NCBI GenBank assembly: GCA_040437565.1
Contig: JBDOQK010000057.1
Coordinates: 62,001-126,000, forward strand
Length of the DNA: 64,000 bases
Direction of reading: 5' to 3'
Source of the DNA: Albugo candida
Lineage: Eukaryota > Oomycota > Peronosporomycetes > Albuginales
Below are positions 44,900 through 56,879 of the stretch, in pieces; the first letter of the stretch is position 1; each line of letters begins with the position of its first letter. Under the pieces are notes generated by a model. That model ran no database searches and was not told the origin of the DNA. It saw nothing but the letters and a program-made list of their open reading frames with translations. The translations under genes and the position numbers were made by a program.

Positions 44900-45490
44900 G
44901 GAGGTCGTTCGGTTGGAACATGATGAGCGCATGTACTAAATTATTTATCATGTCTTATGAAAATGACGTGAGCTCCCATACTGAGCCATGACCCGGACTG
45001 CGCGTTGAAAAAGTTTTGAATCGTTCATTTGCTCTTCTAGAAGCAGACACTTGAGAAACGGCGGCCTTGAGTGCCGCCGTATCGAGTAGCATTCATGGTC
45101 AATACAAGAAATAAACGTATTGTTTCTCGTACATGAGCTCTAGTCGTGTCATCAAGAAGTATCATTTTCGCCAATGAATCCGAGAGTCTGTTTAACGCTT
45201 CAAGCTTTGTCACTGTAACGGAAAGTGTTTTTTCTGATACCCGAAATTGTCTGATGTCATCTCACACTGTCACGGAGAAATCTTGCGAGTTTCGAGCACG
45301 ACCTTCGTGATGAACGTTCAATGTGCCATGATAGATATTCGCTATTTGGATCGTTGACATTAAAGACGCCTTCACGTTTCTCATTGCCGATCATTCGATT
45401 AGACGTTGGGTTCGTGTGAATCAAACGCAAGACGCAGCACTCAATCCCCTAACCAATTTTCAACCTCATTCTATGTGTGAAAGTATGACT
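44900..45490 (-). pseudogene. Decayed minus-strand coding sequence, unknown helical protein
   Basis: Reading leftward, one frame gives LRLIHTNPTSNRMIGNEKRE followed by GVFNVNDPNSEYLSWHIERS and ARFLRDSVR to a TGA near 45,262. A second frame takes over at once (RQFRVSEKTLSVTVTKLEAL; NRLSDSLAKMILLDDTTRAH; VRETIRLFLVLTMNATRYGG) and stops at TAG 45,039-45,037. Some 130 residues of convincing helical protein with one clear frameshift remain. Weaker traces go on toward 44,400. The family is not recognised. The ARM/HEAT-like look is only a compositional impression. Confidence 0.5.
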
Positions 45491-45649
45491 GCGTTCTGTC
45501 GTTCGCGTACATGATCGTTATTTCTCAAACCATGAGGATTGTGTACAATCTTGAAAGAGTAGTTCATACGCGTTGCGTAAATCATCATAACATGAGTTTA
45601 ATCAAAAATACAGCGATAAGCGCCTACCTATATCTATAAATAAAACTTC

Positions 45650-46330
45650 GACATGCTTGAGACTATCACATCGCTGCAAAAGATAGGCTTCTTGTGTCAC
45701 CGAATTACTAGTAAATGATCCAGTCCCGATAAGTCACTGGCTGATATATGCAATGCAAGCGGATGAACTTGATGATATGGAATACGTCACATATACGGTA
45801 TCAAGATATTGTCACGGGAAAAAGAAAAATGCAGTTGGAAGTATATTCCGGCGCCTGGCATCAAATATTATCACAAGGGTAAGTTATCAGTCATACATTA
45901 TCAGTTTCTTAGTTCGATATTGGAGTTAGAAGGCGATAAAATAGAGGAGCTTACCGAGAGGCTCCAATAAATTGTATCTCAGCGACCAAATGTTTTGTTC
46001 TTTTCTACCTTCCAAAACTTGAGAGAAAAACTCCTGTATTACATCAATCAATCGTTAAAGCCGTTTCATTCAGCCTTCCTGGAGGTGGAACGTCGCATTA
46101 GGATTTATTAGATGACTTGCATCTATCTAACAAGATATTCATGATGTGAAAAAGCGAATTTTGCCAGGGAAGAATTCAGTCAGATACTATGGGAACAATC
46201 TATTGTCGATTACGTAACTACGAAGTGGATCTAAAAAATAAGGTTGTGGCGCTTCCGCAGTAGTACGGAAACGCTCCTGTGTATAAATAATAGATTCTAC
46301 TTGATCTCGCAAGATAGGAATTGTTTGATA
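45650..46330 (+). pseudogene. Coding fragment, possibly mTERF-like
   Basis: Starting at an ATG near 45,653 (MLETITSLQKIGFLCHRITS), the plus strand reads through stops as helical protein. The best stretch runs from about 45,890 to 46,230: ELEGDKIEELTERLQ, stop, IVSQRPNVLFFSTFQNLREK, LLYYINQSLK. The spacing of a short helix, a PxxLxxS-like turn and a second helix recalls mTERF repeats (mitochondrial transcription-termination family), but the match is by eye and partial. At least three stops disrupt it. A minus-strand frame at 46,187-46,402 overlaps its end. Confidence 0.3.
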
Positions 46331-46419
46331 AATATAACTGCAGTCGTATTCTGTCATCTTGCATCTCTTCTGTGTTGACATACGCTGCTTCAATCTTGTC
46401 AATGAAAAATGATGGAATC

Positions 46420-47530
46420 TGGCTTCATCATAAATGAGGAGCGTGATTGTTATCAGCTACGTAGTTGAGCTTTTTTTCATTAGAGGATATACGTTTACAA
46501 GTCATCCCCGCTGGATCCCAATCGGACATAGGACTGACGATCATGCTGGCAATTAAATCATCAAGAAAACTCGAGAAATAACTATAATAGTATAGACACA
46601 TAGAATACACCACCCATTATGATAACTCATTTATAGATCATTTTTAGCCAGTTTCTGTTGTCCCCGTTCCGTCATCATTCCCGCAGGTAAAGAATAACAT
46701 GCATTTGATACCTACTGCTCCATACATAGCTTGATACATTAGTGAATATTCATTATGGAATAGGCTTATAATATTCTCTCACTCGCATGTGTTAAACGAA
46801 TGTTTTAATATTGTATCCCTTCCATAGCTAAAAGATGCATGAATAACCACTTGTCATCAGCATCAACGGCATAAACGGTTTGGTGTAAATGGACATGAAA
46901 GTGAATAAGAAAGCAACCTCGTAAAAATGAACGGAAGTTGTCCAACATGATTAAATTCGATCGTGAAAATGAAAGCAATCTTGCACTATATAATTAGCTG
47001 CTGATAGATTACCAGAAGCTACTGCCCGACCATACAGCGCTTCGGAAAATCTGTACCACGTGCTTACAAAGATATTCGCCAACATTAACGCACTTTGAAT
47101 GTTTGGTTATAGGTCACAATTTAACGTTACATAATAATTTTGTGGAGTGTGTCTTCACCAGTTGCTGATACTGTCGAGTTCACTGCAAGACCATTTTTTG
47201 ACGCAGGATTTTTAGCTATAGCAACTGGTGTGTATTCTTGAAACATGATATTTCCTCATATGTGATAACCCAGCAATAATACCAATAAAAGTTTTTGGGG
47301 TTTCTTACTATATATCAACGCATCTAGAATGTCCTATAAAGGTCACCGATCAATATAACGGTTCCTTTACCACATACTTAATCTATTCCAGGGACCCACA
47401 TCAGATTACCACTTTTCGGAGAGAAGGTTTGATGGACAAAGACCGTACGGCTCGTGAGAAAAAGCAGTGTACTGGGTGATCATCTGGATGAATAAGGATT
47501 TTTTTGGGCACTACAACTTCTTGCGTTTAG
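46420..47530. other. Unassigned sequence
   Basis: No convincing coding sequence. AT-rich with short frames on both strands only. Confidence 0.35.
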
Positions 47531-47533
47531 AAA

Positions 47534-49450
47534 ATGCTGCGATTGAATGACACGAACTGCTACATTATACAGAATTATGTAAGACGCTTTCACTGTGTGT
47601 ATGAGCGAATGCACCAGCTTGACTTCTTATTGGAGTATTTCGACCATATGGCTTTTTATCGGCAGAGAGTATGTAAATATGGTCCCGGCATCATCGTCAG
47701 AAGGTGGGAGCACTAATTGCAAGAGAAGAAGGTTGGAAATTGTATTTGATTCTCCTTGAACCTTTGAGAAGGATGGAAGTGTGATGGACCAAAAAGATAA
47801 CGCCTATAACATGCGGCTTGTTATTCGTAGTGATCGTTAAAAAACAACAGAAAAAAAGTAGAAAATCGCACAAATCCGATTCGATCTTGATAAATCAATT
47901 ATGGCGAGCACCATTGCAAGAAAAAGAGAAACAGAAGTCATCCATTCAGTCCAACAACTTTGAACATACATGTACCTCATTGGAAACGTTAGATGGCCAT
48001 AAATATTATACGTACTGGAGACTTCCACCAGATATCGTAACGGAATAAATGACAACGAGCGGAAAGAATCAAGCTTGAACTCTTTCTTCAATGGATCCAC
48101 TGGGTCAAGCCGTCCTTTCAGTACATTTGGTCTATAAGTATGTCCCATTCCTCGTCCTCCACGGGCTTTATGGACTCGCAGTCCGAGCTGCGTAATACGC
48201 CACCCACCGACGCTCAAATCCTTGCAATCGTCTCACCTGATCCAAACGGACTGGGAAGAGATCTTTTTTTAGACGCGTAAATCGTTGGAAAAGCTGTGAA
48301 CCAATGGATTGGAGTGACATTCGTCTGGAGCTGACTCAGCAATTTTCACATGCAAGGTCTGCAGGATTTCAAGTCGAAAAAGTGATTTTGGGATTGAATC
48401 TTTTCGGTCTTACAGAGACGTACAGCTCTCGTTATTGTGTTCTAGATACGTTGGGACATTCGTACGAGCAAGATCGTGTCGTGTAGCACTCAACATTGCT
48501 TTTTCGTTGGTGCAGCAAAGAAGCAAGGCATCTGACGCTGTAATACTTTCGCAAAGTGAGAATATTAAAGCTAGTAATTGGTTTATAAGCTTTGTCATAG
48601 AAGGTTTTCTTCGCAATCAAATGAATTATATTAGCGGAATGGGCGCTGCTGCTACTAAGCACGTCGGTCGAGACGCGGTAAATACGCTTGTTAGGGAACC
48701 TTTTAAGACGACCGTAGCCAAGTAGAACCCGTCACGTATCCTTTTGAGGTGCAAAAAGCATGGAAGGTTCAAAGAAGTGAGATGAGAGGTAAGAAACAGC
48801 CTCAAAGCGTGTTGGAAAACAATTTGATGAAAATGCATAGAGACATCTTACAGCAGATATAACGAATTGACTTCACTTAAAAGTAGAAGACCTTGAGGTC
48901 GGTGGTCTGAATGTAGCGGTAACCATCGATAAAGTATGTCTTGTAGAAAATGATGCCGATTTTCGAAAGACTGCTGACAAACATCGTACCAGTGAACACG
49001 CAGCAGACGACTGGATACAGATGCCAAAAGATCGAACCGCCGCTTTATCGTCGCATACAACGCCAGAACATACTCCGGGACGACTGATATTCGAAGAACT
49101 ACGAGTATTGCTAAAGTTGCATCACGAAAATAAAGCTACATGGACCGCGCCACGTCGGTCCACCGAAAGTGATTCCTTCGTCGTCGAACGAGGCGTACCT
49201 GCATGGCGTATGGTTCCTTCGATAATTAGTGCCATTCGACAAATATATTCAGAAACAACTACGGCCAATTGTGTAATTCAACATTTGATCGACTTTTTCA
49301 CGATTTTTGAAGAGAAATGACAATGCAATCGACAATAGTTCCGGGCTTACGAGCTTCTATAGCACCCGAAGTAGTCGCGAAAACCGACAAATCTATCACT
49401 CTTCATGCGAGCAAACCCGCAGATACCGATGAAAATCTAAACGTTTAAGT
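47534..49450 (+). pseudogene. Decayed coding sequence, unknown protein
   Basis: Plus-strand fragments at 47,534-47,716 (FLLEYFDHMAFYRQRVCKYG), 47,818-48,048 (SLETLDGHKYYTYWRLPPDI), 48,304-48,486, 48,435-48,725 (GMGAAATKHVGRDAVNTLV) and 48,870-49,320 follow one another in changing frames. The last is the longest: from about 48,878 it reads VEDLEVGGLNVAVTIDKVCL, then FEELRVLLKLHHENKATWTA and QLIDFF-like helices, to a TGA at 49,318. Codon phase is kept for 145 codons there. The protein was soluble and partly acidic. No family was recognised. The minus-strand 47,837-48,217 frame (126 codons) is a possible alternative. Confidence 0.4.
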
Positions 49451-49619
49451 GGTACGTCGAAAACGTTGCATTTTTGCTTTATGAACTAGCATTCTTGTAC
49501 AATTACAGGGATATAGTGATCACAAACACGTCTATTACTTATGGACTGCGTCACAACTCTTCAATTCGATGATTTACGTCGCCAAAGGTCTACTGTCCAA
49601 TACGGTACAAAATCCAATG

Positions 49620-50660
49620 GTTGAGAAATGGCAACACAAGCACCCACTTCTTTGATAGACGTATGCTTTCAGGACACGTTCGGTGGACACGAAGAAGGAT
49701 CTATGCAGCGAATGGTCTCCATTGATCCCGTATGTTCGCACTTCACTGTATTGAGTGTTCTTTCATCCCTTGGTACTCGCATACCACCTCGTTTCCTTAT
49801 AGGAGAAGGAAGATGTCAAACGCTCCGGAACTTCTTTTGAACATGGCAGATTTCAAGACAATAGCTCAATGCACAATTCAAATGATTTTTGAATTTGGAG
49901 CGCTTCGGATGAAAAAGAAAAAAAAATGATGCTACAGACTCAAATCACCAAATTGACAAGCATGTAGGTGCAAGGTGCATTGTCTAATTAAACATTCCAA
50001 AGTTGGGATTATATCAGTATGATTGGTCCTTCACGTCAAAAGACGGATGAAGGGATAAGAGGGAAAGTGAAAAGTCATGAAGACATGCTGTCAAGACGTC
50101 GAATTATGGACAGCAGGATGCAGAATCTTTATTCAGAATTGAAAGATCAAGCTTGCGCGCTTGCAGCTCTGAAAGGCAACGATGTCAAGACGAAAAGATC
50201 TTTCCAGATATTTTGGATGAGCAAGAACATTTACAGAAGATCAAGAATGCTGAAATTACGAATGATATGAAAAATGCCGAAGAAATGAAGCAATTTCGGG
50301 AGACACTAAATCAAATATTAGACTATGAAGCGTCTTTGAAGGGAAATAAATTGAATATCATGGAAAAAGAAGACGAAGTGGGATGATTGATGGCAGACTG
50401 CAACCTTATAGTCCAAGAACAAGCTGAAGTTGCTCACGCAAAACGAATGAAGCCCGAGGATGCTCTTATTGAAGCTAAAGATTCTTTGGAACAACAACTG
50501 GATATTGATTGATACGTACTTATCGCAAGAGGTCACTCGCTGGCGTGAAGAAAATTTCCATTTAAGAATCAAATCGATGAGACAGATTTAAAAATCGTTT
50601 TGGTGGCACATGAAGAAAAGAACTGGCAACTGCGCCGCTCTTTAGGACGTGCATAAAGAT
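49620..50660 (+). pseudogene. Decayed coiled-coil protein gene
   Basis: After a polar start (49,628-49,840; NMADFKTIAQCTIQMIFEFG in the next frame), 50,019-50,270 and 50,153-50,386 give clear coiled-coil segments in adjacent frames: HEDMLSRRRIMDSRMQNLYS, then DEQEHLQKIKNAEITNDMKN, then NAEEMKQFRETLNQILDYEA. Beyond a TGA at 50,384 the coil resumes (QEQAEVAHAKRMKPEDALIE, DSLEQQLDID). Frameshifts and stops mark it as a pseudogene. It is similar in kind to the coiled-coil traces at 20 and 39 kb, but I see no shared sequence. Confidence 0.55.
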
Positions 50661-51950
50661 GAATATAAATGCGTGCGAACTTGCGTAATCCGCAGTGGAA
50701 ATCGGTATAGAAATATTGTTCAAGGCAGCAATATTTCTGTGTTGTCGTAAAAGGAAAGAAGCTATACGGCTCTTCTCCAAGGCTTAGAGTGGAGACCTTC
50801 GCGTTCTAAGTATTTCGTTCGGCGTGGAATGTCGCGATTAGAGCCGTCGCCGGTCATTGTGCTCGCCTCACGAAGAAATATGTCACGGAAGTAGTCCAGA
50901 ATAGCTGAAGAATGGCTGTCATTCTTTCGAGGTGATCGATGCAAAGGTTGCCGGTATCGGAAAGTGTGAAAGAACTTCTGCTGTTCGTTCACTTTCTTGT
51001 TTGCAAAAAAAAAGAGCTATATCGGCTACAAGAGCACAAAAAAATTACCAGACGTAAATTCAAGGTCAATACTGCTACTTGTATTGTTTGTGTCTTCCTA
51101 GTTTGTTGTTAGATCCGAAGAATATTTGGTTTACCTTTTTTCTTTCTTTTTTCTGCTATAACGGTTTTACTTTTCAAAATAGATACCCAGCCCCCACACA
51201 TCTTCTTCCGTCGAGCTTTCATAGAGAATAGTACAACGGTTACACTTTACAACTACAGATTGATGCGCTTGTACTGATATCATTACCTTTTTGAACATGA
51301 TCAATAATTCGAAAGGATGAAAGCATGGCTTGTCGGGTCCAATTGCAGTGCAGTCCCCTTCATAGCAAACATTCTTGTTCAGTGTAAGGGGAATATCCGC
51401 ATTTTTGCCGATTTTTTTCGAAGAGAGATGGCGGAATTTTCATGGCTTTATCACCAAACTGGAATAGCACGACCTATTCAGCTTTTAATTTTGAAAAAAT
51501 ATGATTTCTGCTGGACGAATTGGATATCCTGATGCATATCCCCCTTCAGTGCCAAGACAATCTTCAGTTTTGTCTGTATCAAAGTGAAGCGTAGGGATCT
51601 CATAAGATGGAGATCAGTTCAGTACGTACGACCCACAAAAATTATCGATGTAGAAATTGAGGGAAATACTAATGTACTTCGGGAATTGAAGGTGGGTACG
51701 ATACTGAGGACGTTTCCTGAAGCTTTTAACGTATTGGAGACAAGAAGAAGCAGGACCTTTTGGATTTCTTGCACTGTCTTTTGCCAAAGAGAAGATTGAA
51801 GCTGATCTTGTCGTTGTGAATAACGATGAATCAATTGGATATGCAGTAATTCCCTGAACTCATATTCCGCGAATAGTCGGCGCAGTACCTTTCGTAAGCA
51901 AAAATGTATCGAATCTCTATTCATCTTGAATATAATCATTGACGATCGCT
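50661..51950. other. Unassigned, frames on both strands
   Basis: 51,317-51,532 and 51,584-51,799 on the plus strand and 51,619-52,005 on the minus strand (128 codons, starting MFGLVDFINRCSQKDKQYKR) are open and mutually overlapping. The minus frame has an ATG and helical composition but faces directly into the Rrp4 pseudogene. I cannot choose. Confidence 0.25.
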
Positions 51951-51984
51951 TGTATTGTTTATCTTTTTGACTGCATCTATTTAT

Positions 51985-52770
51985 AAAGTCTACCAAGCCG
52001 AACAATTGACATGGACATTACTTACCGATTCGCGCACGCAACATGAGTACGTGGATGCTATAGCGTGTGAGCCTACACACGAATGTACTGGAGCTTTAAT
52101 ACTCGGCCAAGTAATCAACCTCGCAAATGGAGCTTTTCTAAGAGGACACGGAACGTATTTTGATAATTCAAAACTGATTGAGAGAGTTGGTGGTGCCGTA
52201 GAAAGAGTCAATCAACTCATATCCGTTAAGTCGATCGCAACACGGTACTTTGGAGAAGTCAGAGACATTATGGTCGTTCGTGCTGTATAAGCGGGGAATA
52301 AACACTGGTGGATCGATGTGAATTGCCAACATCACACATTGCTACTTTCCAGTACTGTATATCTTCCGGGTCGAGCGTAGCGGAGAAGAACATAAGAAGG
52401 TCAACTACAGATGCGAAAAAATTTCAAGAAATGATCTCATTAATACTGAAATTAGGGAAATGCGAAATGAAAAACAATAACTTTCCACACTAGTGCCGTG
52501 AGTTATGGAGCCCAGACAATAGGCAATTCGTTTGCCTATCGCCCTCATTGGTTAAACGGATGAAGCAGCATACGATCACACTTTGTGAGGATGTAAATCA
52601 CGACTGTATCACTAAAGCCAACGGATACAAGTGGATTACACGCAGTACGCAAGAAGGGACCGGGTTTATTGCCAAGATAAGCAGAAATCAGCGTCGGAAG
52701 TTATGGAAACAAATCTGAACTCTGGGCGAAGAAAAGGAAAGAAACTGCGCAAAAGCCTATGAACGTTCAC
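51985..52770 (+). pseudogene. RRP4: Exosome subunit Rrp4 (EXOSC2) pseudogene
   Basis: Rrp4 is an RNA-binding cap subunit of the eukaryotic RNA exosome, with an N-terminal domain, an S1 domain and a KH domain. Here 52,138-52,290 reads LRGHGTYFDNSKLIERVGG, then AVERVNQLISVKSIATRYFG and EVRDIMVVRAV. These match the family's invariant RGHGTY box, VERVNKL segment, and TRYxGEVGD start of S1. After a TAA the S1 continues in frame (WIDVNCQ, LLLSSTVYLPG), matching WKVxxNS and LLLSSxNLPGGELRRR. It then shifts frame: 52,548-52,718 gives SLVKRMKQHTITLCEDVNHD and NGYKWI, the KH start (SLVKRxK...NGFIWI). At least two frameshifts and several stops separate the parts, and the C-terminus fades by about 52,770. 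This is a dead copy on its own. A functional paralog elsewhere is expected because the gene is essential. Confidence 0.88.
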
Positions 52771-53070
52771 GATAGAAGAAAGTTTTTTATGTACACCGAG
52801 CAATCCACCAGCTCGGAAAAAAGTAAAGATATATATCTCCAGAAAAGATTCTGGTGGCCTACCACCAATAGGGTACCATTTAGAAACAACGGCTGGCGAA
52901 CAGGATCACTGATGTCGGTATGTCACGTATCGTATACCCATTGAGACGCGTGTATGATATATTAATTGACATTGCGCAATAAGCTGCTAGATGGAAGGTC
53001 ACGAATTTGCTATTAGAGATTTATATCTTACATTGATTCCTATACCAAGCGATAAAATTCTCCTGATACA

Positions 53071-55188
53071 TTGGAGTATACATATCTACCTAGTATGGCT
53101 ACAGCACTGACACGTGTCATCTATTGTTGCTGCTATCACGACAGAGAACAATGCAGCTATGCGTGGATACAAAATGATTCGAATTTCCAGATGCTCCAAT
53201 TAGATCTCAACGTCCACGTGTTATACATCGTTGATTTCGGAATTGAGTCCGAGTCCGAAAATAGTGATGGTATCGAACAATATGTACAACGAAAACACAG
53301 CTCTTATGTCTCTTCGGCGAAGGACTTGTATGGTGCTGCAATCTTTGACGTGCTTGATTTGTGCTCTGCAACGACTGAAACTATGAAGACTTTCGTCTCG
53401 TGGAAAATACCGCAATTTCCATCTTTTGTCATGTTCTTTGAACCTCCCGAGAAAAACCCGTACACGGGCGACGTGTAAAGAAGAATGGAAGTTTTGTACG
53501 GCGATAGAGCATTATCCAGTGGATTTAAAGACCTAAAAATGCGCATCAAGGCATCCATTCCAGCGATCAATCTATATCAACGATATAACTACGCACCAAG
53601 ACCCGATAAAAAGCCTGGAGAAGATGTTCATCAAAGCGAAATATAAAATGAACGTTGTCATCTTGGCTGACAAATTTAACAAATCACAAAAATGTCTTAC
53701 GAGTGTGTCAGTGTGTTTGCACCATGAAGGAGTAAACTCTGTTAACATATACGCGAAAGAGTCAATGAGGTTGAGAGTGGAAATGGACAAGTACGACTTT
53801 CACACTTTGTCTCGGAAATTGTGGTGGCTCTGACGTCATTCAAGGATCAAGTAGAAATTGTTCAGACGTATTAACCGACAAAACGAACTCGTACAATGAT
53901 GTTAACAGCTTTTCAAATCCATTTTTCCGAAAATATGCGGCCAAAAACGAGCTCGCGAGTACGTGGTCAGATCGAGAGGCTCAACACGACGACTTTTGAG
54001 GAGTACGTTATCGATTTAACAGTACTCTGGGTCATTTACTTTAGTTCGCAGTCAGAGATCGATACGCTTTATGCATAATCAAATGAGTGGGTGGGTAAAG
54101 ACTCAGAAAAAACTGACTCGGAAGTATGTTATCATATCTCTTGATGCAATTCATCATGATGACGACAATCAGTCTCTTTGTGAGATTTATGGATGGCTGG
54201 GATCTACCGTGTATTCCTTGTTGTTCTCGAAGCCGAATCCGATCTTCTGTATCCCGTTCTGTCCCGAAAATAATGAAAAGACTTGCATTTCTTATCAGCT
54301 ACAAGAATCTTTGTAAGCAGTAGAGGCTTCTATCGAAAGTATTCTTCACGTGGTCGACGTGCTATATTCAGCAATGGAGATCAGTCGCTTTTTCAGCAAG
54401 CTAAATTTAAAATGCTTTGCCAGTCTGGTTTCTTACTGAAAATGAAGAAGTTTTCACCATCACACGCGTTGTATCAGTAGCGTTTCCTGGTCAAAACCTT
54501 TTTATTCGCAGCAGCTGTTGGAATCGACAAAAGAAGGCAAGGCACAGAACGAAATCCCACCAAAGGAAAAGACATCTCTTGTGTGCTTTGTTGCTGACAA
54601 GACGACCGAGCCAGAGTCAGAAAGGAAGATTTTTGATCGGATCCGACAAAAAGCAAGCATTGATCTACAATTACTTCAAACCTATCCGATATCTGCTCCA
54701 AGTGCTTCATAACTTTCCTGGATACAAGAGTCAATCAGTCAAAGCTTGGGAATAGATCTCAGTGGTGTCTCATCCTCCGACATAGTTCCTCATGTGACCA
54801 AAGGAAACCAACAAAATCTGTGGCTCAGCTTAAAGCTCTGTGTAATCGGTTTCTTGGTCAACCACGTGGACACATTAGCAACTCAGAATCGACGCTGAGC
54901 AAGTACATGGACACGTATATAAAAGGATCCATCTTCGGTGAGCAGCAGATAGAGCCAAGTGTGTTTATGTGGTCGAACGGTAAATGTCAGAAAGACTTTG
55001 CTGAAGTTTTTAATGCCGAAATGTACCAAATGCCCACAATTGCGGTTTATTATCTGTCAAAATAGCGATTTGCGGCAATGATTGGCGTGTCTGAAGCTGT
55101 AAACCTCCAGGACTTTCTCAGAAGAGTTATCACAGGGAACGTCCACAATCCGCGCTGTTTGGGACCTGAGCGACGAATGCAGTTTTGA
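53071..55188 (+). pseudogene. Protein disulfide isomerase family (P5/PDIA6-like) pseudogene
   Basis: Thioredoxin-fold pieces follow in order. 53,071-53,478 ends KIPQFPSFVMFFEPPEKNPY, like the xxPTxxxF strand of a PDI domain. 53,980-54,050 reads LNTTTFEEYV then WVIYFSS, the L-(7-8)-FEEFV and WxVxFY elements that precede the active site. 54,170-54,220 gives LCEIYGW-G-PTVY-like text in two frames, matching CxxYGVxGxPT. 54,940-55,188 reads VFMWSNGKCQKDFAEVFNAE, YQMPTIAVYYLSK, TAG, RFAAMIGVSEAVNLQDFLRR, close to the C-terminal domain of P5. At the place of the CGHC active site no CxxC is visible. Frameshifts and stops are frequent. PDIs act in the endoplasmic reticulum. It lies about 300 bp after the Rrp4 pseudogene on the same strand. 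Confidence 0.6.
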
Positions 55189-55189
55189 T

Positions 55190-56335
55190 GAAAATGTATT
55201 ATGACCCTCTCTGGTGATATCAACTATTGAACTTCCACGATTTATTGGACATCGCTGTGAATTGGCACAAATCGATTTGTATTGTTTTCTGAACACACGC
55301 AGATACATATCAGTATATCAGATTCGACTTCAGAGAAGGACTTATCAGTGTGATTGAAATCGAGCTTATTCGTTAGTATTGAATATAGTTGATCGTATGA
55401 ATTGAGTGCACACCTCACAAAGACATATTTTATGAATGCAAAATAATAGATCCTTCTTGAGGTCCAAAAGATTCATAGTGTCAATGTGGATACGATAATT
55501 ATCATAATATAAATCGTTCTTGTTCCAGCAAGTTCTTACTAAATGAGAAGAATTATGATAGAATTTCATGTCATGTGGTTCGTTGGTACGAAACTGTTTG
55601 ACTCATAAAGAGATTCTCCGACAGGATTTATCTTGTCTCTTTCACTCATGATCACAGAATGCATAAAAATCGGCTCGCAAGAATTCGTATAATTGATCGC
55701 TTCTGCTCCTTTCGAGAAATACAAAAAACATCGCGTAATTTGATATCACGATGACGCACAACGAAACAGCCATTAGCTGTACCTGGTTTGCTGGCGAGGT
55801 GTTCTATCCAAATTTAAACATTTTTGTGGTAGACGATATTCCATTTCTATGTCATGATTGCATTCTACGGCATTCAATAATAATTAATTTGATGTCATGT
55901 CAGCTCTGGGATCAGGCATTCGAACACAAAACCGGGTGATCTTAGGAGAAAAATCCATCATTCGCCACTTAGGGTGAGACAAACATTGATCAAATCGATA
56001 GTATTGTGGATCTACCGTGTGCTTGAGTCTAACTTATTCGGGTGCTAAAGAGCACGCGACTACTGCAAGTTGATATGCAGAGCATCATGTGATTGTCATT
56101 ATGGTTGACATTATCTAGATCAAACTTTCTTCAAATTTCAGCCAATGCGGCGCTTCGACGAGTATCGTCAAGCTGACAATTATCACGACGCCGATATATC
56201 GTAATAGACTTGGAAGCCAATGTGCGCTTAAAGGTATAAATCTCAGACAAAAAAATGTTCCCAGAAACTCTACTATTCGAACTTCGGAAGTGTCGTACGT
56301 GACCAAACGTTTTCTAGCCCTGATTAGAGAATGCT
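55190..56335. other. Unassigned sequence
   Basis: An ATG frame at 55,751-55,939 (62 codons, TWFAGEVFYPNLNIFVVDDI, Cys/His-containing) is the best candidate but has no family. AT-rich minus-strand frames (55,366-55,569, 56,115-56,306) have no motif. Confidence 0.3.
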
Positions 56336-56341
56336 CACGGT

Positions 56342-56875
56342 GTGAAAGCCGTTAGAAAGATGCTGAACATTCTCATTTCAAGAAAAGCAATATCTGGATT
56401 ACGCGATCTCAAAGGGTTTTGTCTTGCTCCCACTTGTGCTGCAAGTAGCCTGATGTTGGCAAGGTCCTTTCCTCGTCATTACAGGAAGTTAAACCAGCAC
56501 ATGGACGGAAACGGACATCTCGTTGAAGAGACGAGGTTCATCCCGCGGGTGACGGAGAGGGTTTTTTTTAGCCTGTTTACGCGGAATACGCGTCTGGGTT
56601 GGGCTGAATAAACCAGACGCGTCATCCGCAAACGGTGGTAGAAGATGATGGGCAGATGCGACAGGTCCAAGACCACGTAGCTCGTCTGGGACAAGTAATG
56701 GTTCAGCAGAGCCTGGATCAACGCATACATGAAGAGCTTTCCAACGAACTGAAAGCCGTAAAAACTGTGCGGATAATCTAGAAGTCCTCCTGGATGATGA
56801 TGATGAGGATTTTGAGGACGTATTTATCCCTGCACAGCCGCGACAGTCTGGGATGGAGCGATCTCAGTGTTGAAT
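56342..56875 (+). pseudogene. Coding trace with acidic C-terminus, unknown
   Basis: A frame at 56,342-56,611 is followed in other frames by EDDGQMRQVQDHVARLGQVM, SLDQRIHEELSNELKAV and finally LDDDDEDFEDVFIPAQPRQS before a TGA near 56,872. The helical Gln-rich part and the Asp/Glu tail suggest the C-terminal end of a soluble protein. Frame changes at about 56,630 and 56,775 indicate decay. Family not recognised. Confidence 0.4.
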
Positions 56876-56879
56876 AACA

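Noticed and set aside
47837-48217. 126-codon minus-strand frame with a hydrophobic C-terminus
   Set aside because: Plus-strand fragments covering the same bases are part of a longer series of coding traces. I could not confirm the minus frame with any motif.
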